From Arbacia lixula (Eukaryota; Echinodermata; Echinoidea; Arbacioida; Arbaciidae), in assembly GCA_963669155.1 (NCBI GenBank), contig OZ022586.1:5184882-5248881 (forward strand): a stretch of DNA of 64,000 nucleotides, read 5' to 3'. The notes below the pieces were generated by a model, which was not told where the DNA came from, searched no databases, and saw only the letters and a list, made by a program, of their open reading frames with translations. The position numbers and the translations under genes were made by a program. The stretch's first letter is position 1. Each line of letters starts with the position of its first letter. Shown one piece after another: positions 13,252 to 27,300 of this stretch.

Positions 13252-13450
13252 GAACTAGTGTCTTGCACATAGGCTACGGTGTGTCACCGACAAAGAACAG
13301 TCTAGTAAGGAAAGCAGTATGGAACAAAGACTACAGAGTAGGCGGAAGGAAACCAACCAGAAATGGGACGAGAGGTGTGTTTTGGAGAAAGAGCAGTCTA
13401 GCAAAGCAGCATTGGACCACGACAACAGAGTATGCGAAAGGTTTCACCGA
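13225..13450 (+). repeat. Tandem duplication of the NCOA6 coding end into its 3' UTR
   Basis: The segment that holds the last codons (AAGGAAACCCAACCAGAAAT) and following UTR recurs about 116 bp later (from about 13346), including an AACAGTCTAGTAAGGAAAGC-like tail. A third partial copy starts near 13428. The copies are diverged, so the event is not recent. Confidence 0.7.
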
Positions 13451-15970
13451 GCGTGTTATACAAAGAAGTCAACGTAATTGACAATTTAGCACCGTTAGTC
13501 ATATGCACAAAGAGTATTTATTTGTTACTTGACAACCAACTGTGTTCTAGAAGATGCAGATCAAGCATCATCAGTCATATTTAGGTGAAAGGCGACTTGG
13601 CGTTACACCCAACTTTTCTAAATGCGTGATATTTAGGAGAAAAAAATAAGGTTTTTATTAGAAATTGGAGCTCACAAGTGCTTACAAATATGCAAAGAGG
13701 AAAACTGATATCCCAGACTGTAGTAGCTGTCACTGGTGTTAGCTCATTTTCCCTTTTCTGGAATGAGCACAAACAATAGATTATGAGAAAAAACAAATTC
13801 AATCGATATAGGGATCTACATTTAATAGTGCATGGAGAACTTTCTACACTGCAAAATATAGCACTTTCAGTCATGCGTGTATGTAAGTAGAAGAGATTCT
13901 GCCTCATGCCTGTAGCATAAATGAGGAATGTGGATAAGACCTCTTGCAATAACAACACTTTGTTAACATCTTGTGAAAAAGTGGAATAAAAGTTGCTATA
14001 TGTGTATAAATGATGGAAGCGAAGTGTGAAGTGGTATAGAGAGGTAGCAAGGCTGAAACCTTGATCATGAATCAAGAAAAACTGTATTTTTTTAGTGGAA
14101 AATCATGTCGTGCATTTGAACTTTTGAAGGTGAATTAAATGATTATGTTGAAGAGTACAAATATTCAGATGTGTAATTGCATATCCTGAAAGGAGACAAA
14201 ATAATGTTGCCTTAACAAGATGATAAGTTCGTTGTCAATTGTTGTTACCCTTCCATGAAAATAGCGATGAATTATTTGAAATGGCCTTCCAATATGTTAA
14301 AAATAAGTTCTCTAGAACAGATATCTCATAGGTAGTTGCCAATTTAAATTAATCTTTTGAAACAAATTGTGTATGGATAGCCTCTGTGTATAAGAACATG
14401 ACTATCATTTAACTGCTGATATGGTTATCAATAGTCTCCAACCTACCTCCAAGATGTGTTCATCAATTTCACATATCTTTCTCTTCCCCCCCCCCCCCCC
14501 ACACACACACCATGTTTTTTTAATGAATTGAGTGTAATTAATTCAGCCAGACTGTCACATATACGTACATGTATAGCACCTTGATACTAGACAACAGATG
14601 TTTGTATTTATGTGAAACAGTGAAGGAACCAATCTGGTTTATGATCATTGTGTTAAAAATAATGTAGAAAATGGTGATAATAAATATGTACCATGTCAAT
14701 ATTCAGGGCCAAATCCATTGATTGCACAAAGATCTCAGCAAGTGAATCATGGAGAAAAAAAAACTCAATTGAAGAGGTTGTCGTTTTGATGTCCGCTTTC
14801 TCGCATGAGCTTGCCTATTGTTGCAGTGCAGTCACTGCACTTTCACCTATGAGTACATGTATTCATTAGTATTAGATTATATTGTTTGAATTCAAATGAT
14901 TTTATTTTAAAACTTAATAAATGATAATGTGATGTCAGCAAATACTAAAGATAAAGGTTGACTGATGTCCAGTATGTGATCTTAGTTTGTTTGAATGTGT
15001 GGATAAGTAGGAGCAATATTGAAATATGTGTACCGATGTTGAGATTATTGTAGTGCGACAAATTGGGATTGTCAGTAGAGAAAAAAAAAATCTGCACAAA
15101 GTTCGAAAATCTCTGAGAAATGTAAACTTGATTGAATGCACACTGAGATGATGTCTAAATTATTTTCTGGTGGAGATATTTTGTGATGAATTTTGCCGTC
15201 ATTGATATTCTGGTCTTTGAACAAGAAATATAGGTTAAAATATACATTTAATGATGGGACTTTTCATTCTGTCATCAGGCAACAAGAATTACTGATAGTG
15301 CCAAACGGGGAAGGGGAGATTTACCTAAAGCACTATATCTGTCTAACAACAGTAAGAGCTTCATATTAAGAGCAGATCAGATAAGATTTAGGGCTACCTT
15401 TTAGAATCTAGTGAAAACAAGTTTTATATTCATTTTCACATTTAATTGTTAATATTTTCTGAATTGTACCTTGCAATGACAATGTAAATTTGTTGAATTT
15501 CCATTGCATTTAACTGTGACTCCTGATAGTTAGATCTGCATGTAGTCTTCATTATAAACATGTTGCATATGAAATGTTTTGATGAATTGTAAATATAAAA
15601 ACAAACATGAAGTTCCAGTGATGAAGACATGTACATTGTGATAAAATTTGGATATTGAATGCTTTATAGACACATTTTCATTTATTGTTAGTACCTGTAT
15701 ATGCACATGTAATATTGTGTCTTGTCATTTTTTGTTTTATAAGTTGTGTACTTGTGCATATGTGTTTGAAATTCGTATAGCTAAAGTATGTTCTATAATT
15801 TGCTTTGTGTAAATTGTATTTTCAGTTTGTGAGTTCTACTGCTTTTCACTTAATTTGTTTATACATGTCTGTGCATTATATGTTGAGTGTAAGAGCACAT
15901 TTTGTATCAATTTTTTCAGTAAGAGATACATGTACATTGTGAAATAAACATTTCTATGAAATGAGAAAGA
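13252..15970 (+). other. NCOA6 3' untranslated region
   Basis: About 2.7 kb of AT-rich DNA without coding signal after the stop. It holds several AATAAA hexamers (14679, 14916, 15943). A C-tract and CA stretch lie at 14487-14512. The distal end is inferred from the AATAAA at 15943 and from the convergent neighbour. Confidence 0.6.
15943..15948 (+). terminator. Polyadenylation signal (NCOA6, distal)
   Basis: AATAAA followed by an AT-rich and then TG-rich stretch (TTTGTTGATTTGTCATGCATG). It is the last hexamer before the oppositely oriented xylose isomerase gene's own inferred end. Confidence 0.55.
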
Positions 15971-16049
15971 TTTGTTGATTTGTCATGCATGTGTTTAAAG
16001 CAACCTGGTGATGAGTCAACAATTCAATGAAAAATACACACTTAAACCT

Positions 16050-17699
16050 TTCATTGGGTAAATTATATGGTTTATTGGATACATATTGTACAGTATTCTT
16101 TTTTTTATGAGATCAAACCAGTTTGTAACTCTAAAAACCCACATACCAAATATACTTTCCAATATCAAAAATATACTTCCATTGTATGTCAAAGGCAAAG
16201 GAAAGGAATGAAATTAAACTTTAAACAAAAAATATATAGAGTTGCATAGATGATTAGAATGTGTAACGTAAAGACACTCTGTGTATGATATTTGAAGAAA
16301 TCTGACATACATTTAATAGGCAAGAATTGTTATTGCAAAGGACAGATTTCATCTGAATAAACAAAGATTCAATAAAGTATAAGTTATTCTCTGCGACTAA
16401 GTCTTCTTTCAAACTACTTTTGATAGAATACAGTACATATATAGTATATTGATAGTATATTGTGTAAGAAAATCGAAAAAAAACAACTTATTTAAGATCA
16501 ATCACTCTGAAAAACTATGAAACACATAGATGAGGAAACATAAAATGAAATAAGATACACATGTATCAGAGTGGATTACATGCAAGTTGTATATCTTTCA
16601 AAAATAACATGGAAGTTTCTCTGAATCACATGTATTTTTTCAAAACACTTAATGATTACAAAAAGTACCCAAAAATATACACTGAACTTGTGACCCTTTA
16701 TGTTGTAAATAGACACAAAATGAAAACATAATAAGGATTCAGTTCATAGTCCAAAATAATAAATCATAATATGCCTAGTAATCAAATGACAACTACAAAT
16801 GTATTGTGTATTTTACACACGTTTATAAAGACATATTCAAGCAAAAACATTACCATCTTTTCAAATTTTATTTCACTTGTTTTCTTTACTCTTCCAAATG
16901 TGCACTCCATATCAAGATTACAAAAAGTCAAGAATGAAATGGAATGATATCTAAATGGGATATAAAATTCACACACAAAAGAAAGAAATTCAATATACAT
17001 GTATGTACATGTAATTCTCACTAACCTACATCTAAAATAGCCAATTGATACATGTATCGCATTTCAACAACCAACATTCACATTACAGACCTCATTCTGT
17101 TTGACAGATGAGACCATAAGCTGCTGACTTGGTTACAACTGTAGCTTTCTGGTAAACTACACAAAAACTGTGATTATAACAACTTCCTTGCCATATCTGA
17201 TATAAAACGTGAAATATATCACATACACATTTTTCTGAATACAGAATGCATAGAAAAGTAGTTCGGTAAAAATTCGGTGATGATCTAGTAGTTCAACCCT
17301 CACATTCAAATTGTTATTGACAGATTCACAATTATATGGTCATGTTTGATTTTGTTTTCTTAATTGTCTGTACATAATTTCACTCATCAAATAGTAGATA
17401 GTAGACTAAAGTTATCAAAGTCATGAATATGACATGACATGATGATATTTATAGAGCAAGATTACAGCTCTACTGATTTAATTTGTTACACACACATACA
17501 TTTTCCTAACAGGTGTGATTGTTCTGACTCTAATTCTTGTTTTTTTTTCTCTGATTCAATTTCACTTATACTGGCAGAGTTGCTTTGCCCTTAAAAGAAA
17601 TTCTGCCGTATACTCCAGATTGAATCAATTTCCAAAATGGATTAAATTTGTACGAGTCATAATCGAAATATTGGAACAGGTGAGTTGATCCATCTCTCT
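16050..17699 (-). other. Xylose isomerase 3' UTR
   Basis: AT-rich, non-coding stretch after the TAG stop. A minus-strand AATAAA (TTTATT at 16071-16076) would end the transcript near 16050. That leaves only about 90 bases between the two convergent transcripts. UTR limits are inferred. Confidence 0.5.
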
Positions 17700-20600
17700 C
17701 TAGACATAGCGGTTGACGAGGCTCTCGTACTTCTCTTGCTGGCCAGATATCACGGCAGGTTCCCCAGACTTCTTGATGAATTCCTGAAAATCAAAAGAAA
17801 ACACCGTTTCTTTGATTTCTTGCTTGAATACTTTCTTTGTCCTTCCTCATATACTTTCTTCCTCTCAACCCTTGTTCTGCACATTTTACTTTTAGTTTCC
17901 AACTTTTTCTTCTGGTAAATCTTTACTCTCCACTCCTTCCTTTTCACCACTTTCTTCTTCTATTCCTTATCTTTATTTTTCTTTTTCTCTTCTTGATCTT
18001 CTTCTACTTCTCATCTTCCTTCTCCCTTTTTGCAGACTGAGGAAGAGTGAGTTGTCTTCCACCATCTTACCTCGCAGTGTAAGTGCCCTTCTTCTCTCTC
18101 TCTCTTTTTCTTCTGATTGTTTCTGTTGCTCTTCTTCTTTTATCTCTTGGTTTCTTGTCCCTTGTAATCCGCCCCTCCCTCTTCCTATCTCTCTCCTGTT
18201 CATCTCCTGAATTGCCTTCTTCTGTCTCTTTCATTTCCTTTTTTTTTGCTAACACCTTCTCCTGCATCATCCTCCTCTTTTCCTTCCTTCTCATTCTCAT
18301 CTTCTTCTCCTTCCTCCTTCTCATCTTCTCCCTGTCTTTTCTCTCCTTCTCTTTCTTCTTCCTCTTCCTTTTTTTACTTCTCATTTTCCTGACCTCACAA
18401 TCCTGTAGAGTGGCTGTTCCCTTGGCGATCTTGAGACCGATGCCATGTGTGAAACTAGAGTACCGGTCCTGTGTGTGAGGGGGGGGGGGGCAAGAAGAAC
18501 ATATACATTGGTACAAGAATACCTTTTGAGGTCTGACAAATTGAAGAAGTACCATAAACCATTTGAGATATCTTTTAAATATGCGATATAAAAATAAATA
18601 TATCTATATGCATATACAGTAAAGATCATGCTTTTTCATGTGCATCGATTGGTCAATTATAATTGATTACTGAAAATATAATTGTGTCAGAACTAGCAAG
18701 TTTGAAAAGATGACTTAATTCAATATGGAACTTGCAATCCTGATAAAACATGAAGCTGTATACACAAAAATTGGAATAAGGGAGAACATTAGGGGTGGTA
18801 AAATTAAAAATATTAATTTGATTGCCATATGAGTGCTATTACTACTGCCTTGCCTAAAAATTGGCAGTTTTCGACTTCAGTCACTTTTCAGTATACCAAC
18901 TGAGCTAGCTCATTTTTTTTATTTTTATTGAAGTTTCAGAATACCATTTCAGGAGACACAAACAAGATGCTATAGGTGCGTCTTCATTAGCCTGATCAGA
19001 CGAAAAAGTGAGCTATTTTTCTGATCCGGGGAACTAGCCTGAAGTTGCAATCGCGTCTTCATTAGCTCGAAACTCAGGATACGTGAGCTCGAAACTCGGG
19101 ATGCGTAAATTATCCCGAGTTTCGCACATACCAACCAGCAGTGTGCGACGGGAATAGGCCATGACCGCATGGCTTCAGTTGTGAGCTCGCATTCACGAAT
19201 GTATAAAAACCTATTACGTAAACAATGCCTCGTGGGCGCTGATGCATGCCGGGATCGAGAAATTTTCAGGCTAATGAAGACGCTCCGAGCTAGCTCGAGC
19301 TAGCTCCATCTAGCCCAAGATTTCTTGGAAAATTTTCTCGACCAAATAGCGAGCTATTTTGCCTGATCTGGCTAATGAAGACGCAAATAGCTAGCTATTT
19401 CGTGATCTGGCTAGCTAGCCCGATCAGAACAAGCGCGCTATTTCGCCCACATCGGGCTAATAAAGACGCCCCTTATGAAGACATGTACTTACAGACACCA
19501 TCTGCTGCAAGTGCCCATCACTGATCAGCTGAGCCGCATTGCGCAGGCCTCGAGCGAAGGAATCCATCGCGCCGATGTGAGCGTAGAACATGTCTTCTAG
19601 GGCGGTGGACTCACGCCGGACTTTGGCATCAAAGTTTAGACCTCCAGGAGCAAGGCCACCCTGGTCCATTATACACTGAAAGAGATGAAAAATGAACACA
19701 AAACATCAAATTGACAGAAAAGAAAGAATAATCATTTATTTGTCATCCAAGCAATCATCAACTTTACACAAACACACATACGCAGACACACTCAAACACA
19801 CTAGAGCGGGAGAATGGTTGAGAGAAAAGGAGAAAAAGAGAAAGAGAGAATGAAAGACAGAGGCAAAGAGGGATAGAGAGAGGGGGGGAGATACTTAAAA
19901 AAAGAGAGAGAGAGAGAGAGGGGAAGAGACAGACATTTAGGGATAGAGGGGGGAGAAAGAGAGAGAGGGGAGAGAGGCAGAGGGATAGAGAGTGATAGAC
20001 AGGGAGAAAGAGAGAGGAAGAGAGACAGAGGGATAGAGAGAAAGGGGATATATAACAATGTAGATGAAAGGAAATAAATGCAAAAGAGAAAGAACATAAG
20101 CTTCTAGAAAGATACCTTGCAGATGGCTGTTGCACCCCTGATGTCCATGGGAAACTGATCCGTGTCCCAGCCAAGGTCTGGCGATCCCGTGTTAGCATCT
20201 ATGGAACCCAGCATCTGCAAACTGACGTGAGTAGGAATAAACACGCACAAACTGGCTTACAGTGATGAAAACAGAGATGCCAGAGACACAAGACAATGCA
20301 ACATATTTTTTAGTACAAACACAATGACTGATTCTTTACAATTCCCGCATTTTGAACCAGCTCATAGCACTTTAATTTCAAAAGGAATATCATTTCATCC
20401 TTGAGAAATTCATAGCAAAACAATAATTCAAGCCCTTTCAGGTGACTCTAAATTTGCAGTATCCTCTCTATCTGCTGCCTGACTCTCCGGTACCGGTATC
20501 CTTTTTTCAAGTACAAGTCTAATCTTACTTCTATCAACACAAAAATATGAACAATACCAGACAATCAAATTGACGTAACATTTTTTTTAAAGGTACCATG

Positions 20601-20800
20601 TTATTCCCCTATGTGTTTACTTACGCAGAAGCCATGACGATGTCGTGCTCGTAGGCATGGCCAGCCAGCATGGTATGGTTAGGTTCAATGTTCAGCTTGA
20701 AGTCATTGTCTAAGCCAAAGTGCTTGAGGAAACCAATCACAGTCATTGCATCTATAGTAGAAAAAAACATACTTGATTGTTAGATGTTATGATGTGTTTC

Positions 20801-20843
<43 letters not shown>

Positions 20844-21053
20844 TTTCACTCCATACTCATTCCCCTGCTCTCTCTCTTTTATTATTCCTGACACTGTAAT
20901 GCTTCTCAGATTCTCTTCTCCCACCTCCTTCTTTTCTTTTCATATCTGTCCCTCGTCTCTCTTCATTTCCCTCCAACCCGATTTGTCTGTTCCGTTTCCT
21001 TACCTTTTCCCAAGTTCTCTTCTTCCATCTCCTTCTTTTCTTCCTCTTTCTCT

Positions 21054-21112
<59 letters not shown>

Positions 21113-21116
21113 TCCT

Positions 21117-21150
<34 letters not shown>

Positions 21151-21157
21151 CTTCTCT

Positions 21158-21220
<63 letters not shown>

Positions 21221-21248
21221 TCTCCTCTCTCTCTCCTTCCTTCTCCCT

Positions 21249-21311
<63 letters not shown>

Positions 21312-24300
21312 CCTCTCTCTCCATTCCTCATTCCACTGATGCACCTCTGTTTCCTTGTTATGATTAACTTCCAGCCTACTGTCAAGACTTACAGTAGTCA
21401 TACTGGTGTTTGGTTGGTTCTTTGGGTTTTGGCTACTGTCAAGACTTACAGTAGTCATACTGGTGTTTGGTTGGTTCTTTGGGTTTTGGCTACTGTCAAG
21501 ACTTACAGTAGTCATACTGGTGTTTGGTTGGTTCTTTAGGTTTTGGCTACTGTCAAGACTTACCATAGTCATACTGGTGTTTGGTTGGTTCTTTGGGTTT
21601 TGGCTACTGTCAAGACTTACCATAGTCATACTGGTGTTTGGTTGGTTCTTTGGGTTTTGGCTCCAGCAGCAGCTGACACTTAAAGCCAATCTCATTCTTG
21701 TACTCTGTATAAAAAAAAGTGGAACAACTCATGGGCTACGTTGGAGTTTGAATTACATTTTATTTGTTCCTCCAATCTCTCTCACGATGGAAACTCTGTG
21801 ATAACTCTGTTTTTTGTTGCCTCTGCTGTATCTGATATATCTCTATCTATTTACTATCTATCCGTTCAAAGCTCTCTGACATATCTGAATATAAACTGGT
21901 TCTCAAATAAGATACAAGTCTTTACTTTATATTTACATGTAGTGTATTACTATTTTTGTAAACATCAACATGTCAGCCTCTTGGCTGCAGTTGCATGTAT
22001 TTTCCTTTTAATGGTTGTAATTTTTGAATATTTACTGAATGAACCATTATTGAATTGAAGTCAATAATTCCTTGAGAGGGTCAGTTTCCTAGACTTATGA
22101 CTCATACATATCCCACACAAACTGGGGTTTCCTGCACAACAATTCCAGAATTTCACTGAGGTCATCTGGGATTAGCTTCAGGAGTAATTGTGCCACTGGA
22201 AAGTATTCACAAACATTTGAGTCGGGGAGTAATCAGACTTATATGACATAACACTATAATGGCAAAGTAATAAAACTCTCTAAGATCAATTCTTTGATTT
22301 GATTGGAGTAATGCTTTCTTACATTGACAATTTGCTGAAGGAGTGATCAAACAATCATTCTTTATTTCTTGATTTTCATTTATCTCTTTCTTAAGAAGAA
22401 TGAGAGGTGTATTTTCAAGTTGTCAAGTTACATGCATATTCATAAATGTAAACAATTATTCAAACATGCGAGAGTCCACCGTCCTCCCAAATGAGATATA
22501 AGCGAGCTTTCATTTCGAGGACGGACGGGCTCGAGAACGGTAATCAGACACCAAGATTGATCTGCGCATGCGCCACCCTCTGCATCACTGTCCGCGCGAG
22601 GAATCGAGAACGTCAACAGGAATTTTGAGATTTCTCGTTCTCGACGAGTTGAGGATAGCAGCCAATCAGCGCCCGTACAGATGATGTCATTGCAAATCAC
22701 ATGCGCGCCCGGGTCGGGGAGTGTCAGGGGGTCAGATGACGTCCCACGCACCATCGCTCCCGTTCTCTGTCTTATTTTGTGAAACTGCCTGTGACTACCA
22801 CGGACGGACGGCGAGAACAGATTGCTCACTGTTCTCGTTTTTGTCCGCAGTGTTATAACGAAAGCTACTTATAATCTGGGAGATGAGAAAAGACGTCACT
22901 TACTGACAGCCATCTTGAAGAAGTTTGCCATGTGCGACAGCTCTCCATGGAGGTCAGTGTTGAGCAGACTCTGGTAGCCCTCTCGCCCGCCCCAGAACAC
23001 TAGAGGATGAGGGGAGAAATACAAGAATTGATGTTTATTACAGGGTTCCTATTACACTTAAACAGCTTCTTTAGTGTGCTGTTACCTAAGCTGTTATAGG
23101 CATTTCAAACTATTCAATAAAAACAGGTCTGGCTGCAGTAGGCTAGTCATTCTCAATGCTGACTGAGAAAACAGGAGAATGATAAGGGAAGATCAAGACT
23201 GTTGTCATATCTACACCAGTGTAAAATCAATAACGGCATGAAATCAAGACTGGTGTGAAATAAACACCGGTGCAAAATTCACAATGGTGTAATATCCACA
23301 AGTGTGAAAACAACATCATTAAAATCAACATCAGTGCAAAATCCACAATGGTGTTATATCAACACCAGTGTAAATTCAACCCCGGTGCAAACTCAACACT
23401 GGTGAATAAACGCCGGTGCAAAATTCACAATGAAGTTATATCCACCAGTGTGAAAACAACATCATTAAAATCAACATCAGTGCAAAATCCACAATGGTGT
23501 TATATCAACACCAGTGTAAATTCAACCCCGGGGCAAACTCAACACTGCTGAGAGGCCTGATCATCAGTACCTCTTGGGCAGGTCTACTGGACTCCCCCCC
23601 CCCCCGCCCCCCCCATCCCCCCCCCCCCCCCATCCCCTGTCAAACTCTCCTTGTACCCTCTCCTTACCAAAGTTCTCTCCACCCAGCTTCTTGCCGATTT
23701 CTAGGCCCTTCTTGACAGCAGCGGCTGCATACGCCACCACGTGGGCGTCAGGGTTGGTAGCTGCTCCATTCATGTACCTTCATAATGATTTTTCAATAAC
23801 AAAATAAGGGTCATACTCACATCTTCAAATTGTAAACGAAAAAACATTTATCGATGATGCTGTCTTTTTTAAGTGTTGTTCACTTGAGACCATCCCAAAG
23901 GAAAAAAATAAATCAGCCTTCATGGATAGGTGTTCTATATGCAGAAATGCACTTACATGCAAACTGATATGAAGGGATTCAAGTTGAGTGGTCTTTATAG
24001 ACAAGTTTGACTCTATGTTGTTACTATGGCACTTTAACTAATGCACTTTAATATGCGGTTTATTAAATAAACTGATTAATTTTAAACCTGATCCTAACCC
24101 TAATTCTAGACCGAATTTGCAGAGATTTATTTCTCAGAAAACATAAATTCTTTGTCACTTTCAATCCTGTTTCGCTGCAGAAAAATCTGCATTGCAGCAC
24201 TGCATTTATTACACGAGAATGTGCATTAGCCTCAGAGCTTCTACCTGTTGTGAACACCCTACTGGCTTATGGTTACTGTGGAGTTACTACCTTTTGTGTG

Positions 24301-27300
24301 AGAAGAGGTTGCATGTATTCCAGAGCAGCTTGACTCCAGTCTTCTTCTGAAGCTCCAGGGCCAGCTCAACAATCTCATCGAGGTTCCTGTTGGACTCCTC
24401 AATGGTTGCCCCTTCAGGAGCAATGTCCCTGGAGGGAGTGGAAGAGACAAATATTAGTTAGTTAGTTAGTGAGTTAGTTAGTTAGTTAGTAAGTCAGGTA
24501 GTTGTCAATTAGTTGGTCAGCTAATTAGTAAGCTCAACAATCTCATCAGGTTCCTGTTGGACTCCTCAATGGTTGCCCCTTCAGGAGCAATGTCCCTGGA
24601 GGTAGTGGGAGAGACAAATATTAGTTAGTTAGTTAGTTAGTTACCTAGTTAGTTAGTAAGTCAGGTAGTTGTCAATTAGTTAGTCAGCTGATTAGTAAGC
24701 TCAACAATCTCATCCAGGTTCCTGTTGGACTCCTCAATGGTTGCCCCTTCAGGAGCAATGTCCCTGGAGGGAGTGGAAGAGACAAATATTATTTAGTTAT
24801 TTAGTTAGTTAGTTAGTTAGTAAGTCAGGTAGTTGTCAATTAGTTAGTCAGCTGATTAGTAAGCTCAACAATCTCATCCAGGTTACGGTTGGACTCCTCA
24901 ATGGTTGCCCCTTCAGGAGCAATGTCCCTGGAGGGAGTGGAAGAGACAAATATTAGTTAGTTAGTTAGTTAGTTAATTAGTTAGTTATTTAGTTAATTAG
25001 TAAGTTAATTAGTTAGTTAGTTACTTATTTAGTTAGTTAGTTAGCTAGTTAGTAAGTCAGGTATTTGTCAATTAGTTAGTCAGCTGATTAGTAAGCTCAA
25101 CAATCTCATCCAGGTTACGGTTGGACTCCTCAACAGTCGTCCCTTCTGGAGCAATGCTCCTGGGAGAAAGCACAAGAGGAAAATATTGGTTAGTTCATAA
25201 GTTAGTCAGTATAAGTAATTTAGTTAGTTAACAAAGAGTTAGATAGTCAATTGACTTAGTTAGCTGAATGATCTCATCCAGGATCCAGTTGGACCCTGTC
25301 ATGGTCCCTTTGGGAGCACTGTCCCTAGGAGATCAGAAAAGGCAAATATTAGTGAGCTAGTTATTTAATCATTAAGTAAGTAAAATAGTTAGATTGGTTG
25401 GGTGGGTTGGACAGTGGGTGGTTGGTTGGTTGGCCAGCTAGTATAGGTCAATGAGGTACCAAGTAAAGTAGGTAATGAGGCAGCTCATACTGGGTAACTC
25501 AGTTGGTCAATCAGTCGGTAAGCCATTCTGTAAGTTAATTGGTTAGGCGGTTGGTTGGTATTAAGTCAGACAACCAGCCAGAGACTTAGTGCATTGACTT
25601 TATAATCAACAAGTCAGTCACTAATTTCAGAAATGAATGGAAGCACATTGACCAGAAGATATGCTACCCCCCCCCCCAATTTTTTTTTTTTTTTTTTTTA
25701 CAAAGGATGTACTCCCCCTTCTCCCCCTCCCACCCCTTTTCATTAACTGCCTGACCATTACATGACTCCTTTTTACCACCTTCTAACTTTATTTGGTCAT
25801 GGGGTATAAATAAACATTAAATTAGTAGATATCTATGTACCTATACAGAGATGAGAAGGTACACTGATAAGAATTGACAAACATAATACTGCAAGACCTT
25901 TTCTTGACAGTAGCGCGATGCAGGCAAACACAAAGAGAGTTACTAGGTTGATCTTTGGACACGTGATAGCAAACATTTTACAGATTGGCTGCTCAGGGGC
26001 CTCTGCTTGACAGTGCTTGGAGAGCATTGCAATGAAAGATTATGTTCAAGAGTTTGAAAGGGTGAAGTATTTCAAGGAGAATACCTATAAACTCATAATG
26101 ACAGAAAGGTTGTAAAATCCCCCCCCCCCCCTGTTTTATGAAGGGACACAAACTAACAACAAGACAAATTTGTAGACAAGTATAAGATGGTCTGTAATGT
26201 GTTTTTTTTTCATGTGATATACTTAAATTAGGAAATGCTCACTATGATGAATATGTGACATAAAGTTGAAAGGGTGTCATCACATTGCACTGATTGGGAC
26301 TACACAGCTTTTTGAAATGTACTGAATTTCAACTTGAATTTGATGCACTGAATCACTGTAATCACTGATGAAATTTTTGACCTATCTTTTCAGTCTGAAA
26401 GCGTTAAACGGTGGAAGCTAAGCTGAGAATAAGCTCTCTTTACCTCAGCAGGAAGTGAAGGGAAGTGAAGCCTGGCATATGTGCAGTATACGCCAGCGCC
26501 AATTATGCACAAAGATTATTACTCTGCCCTTTCCCCATTGATTTAATGGGTGTTTCATTTAGATACCTTTCAGACCAATGTCCCACAGGGAACCACCTTT
26601 GAACTGAGTAGGGGTGGTGGAGGGAAACTTTTCAACGGGAAGGTTCCCCAAGGGCAATTGCTTTCAGACCAATAAAATTGAACAGGTGCACCCAGGGTCA
26701 TATCCACTGGATTTTCTCCCAGTTTTAAAGAGGTATAACTCTGAATGAGAATGGATCATAATCGAGCACAAATTTCACATCAATTAAGCAAATTCAATTA
26801 AATGCAATTCAATTTCACTCAATATAATACACAGTAAAACAATAGAATATACACAAGAACATGAAGAGAAGATAAACATATGAAACACAGCAAACATATT
26901 GCTTGAGAGGATAGCAGCCAGGAAGGAGAAACCTTGTAACAGGCTGACCCAAAAATCAAATTCATAGTTTTCAAAATCTGTGAAGTGAGACAACAACAAA
27001 CAAACAACTAGAACAAAACTACAACAAAACATCACATTACATTACAATGCCAAAGAGCTCAATGAAAATTTACGGCAGTTAAAATTGAAGCAAATCAAAT
27101 TGAAGCAAATCAAATATATTTCTGGAAAAGATACTTCTTGAAGTTGTTCTTAAAAATATTGGATGTTAAAAATAGAAATAAAAATGGTTTCTCACCTGTC
27201 ATGGAAGGACCAGTAGCGGATGCCGAGTTTGGTGAAAAACTCAAAAGCCACCTTTAACCTCCTTTTGGCATTCTCCAGACTTTCACTCCCTGCAAGTCCA

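Noticed and set aside
13263-13481. 72-codon basic open frame after NCOA6
   Set aside because: It is explained by tandem duplication of the NCOA6 coding end; no independent gene signal.
18083-18555. Open frames rich in Lys/Arg/Glu or Leu/Phe/Ser
   Set aside because: Polypyrimidine intron between xylose isomerase exons 12 and 13; overlaps a true exon in another frame.
20773-21339. Long open frames on both strands over the CT tract
   Set aside because: Simple repeats have no stops in several frames; it is an intron of the xylose isomerase gene.
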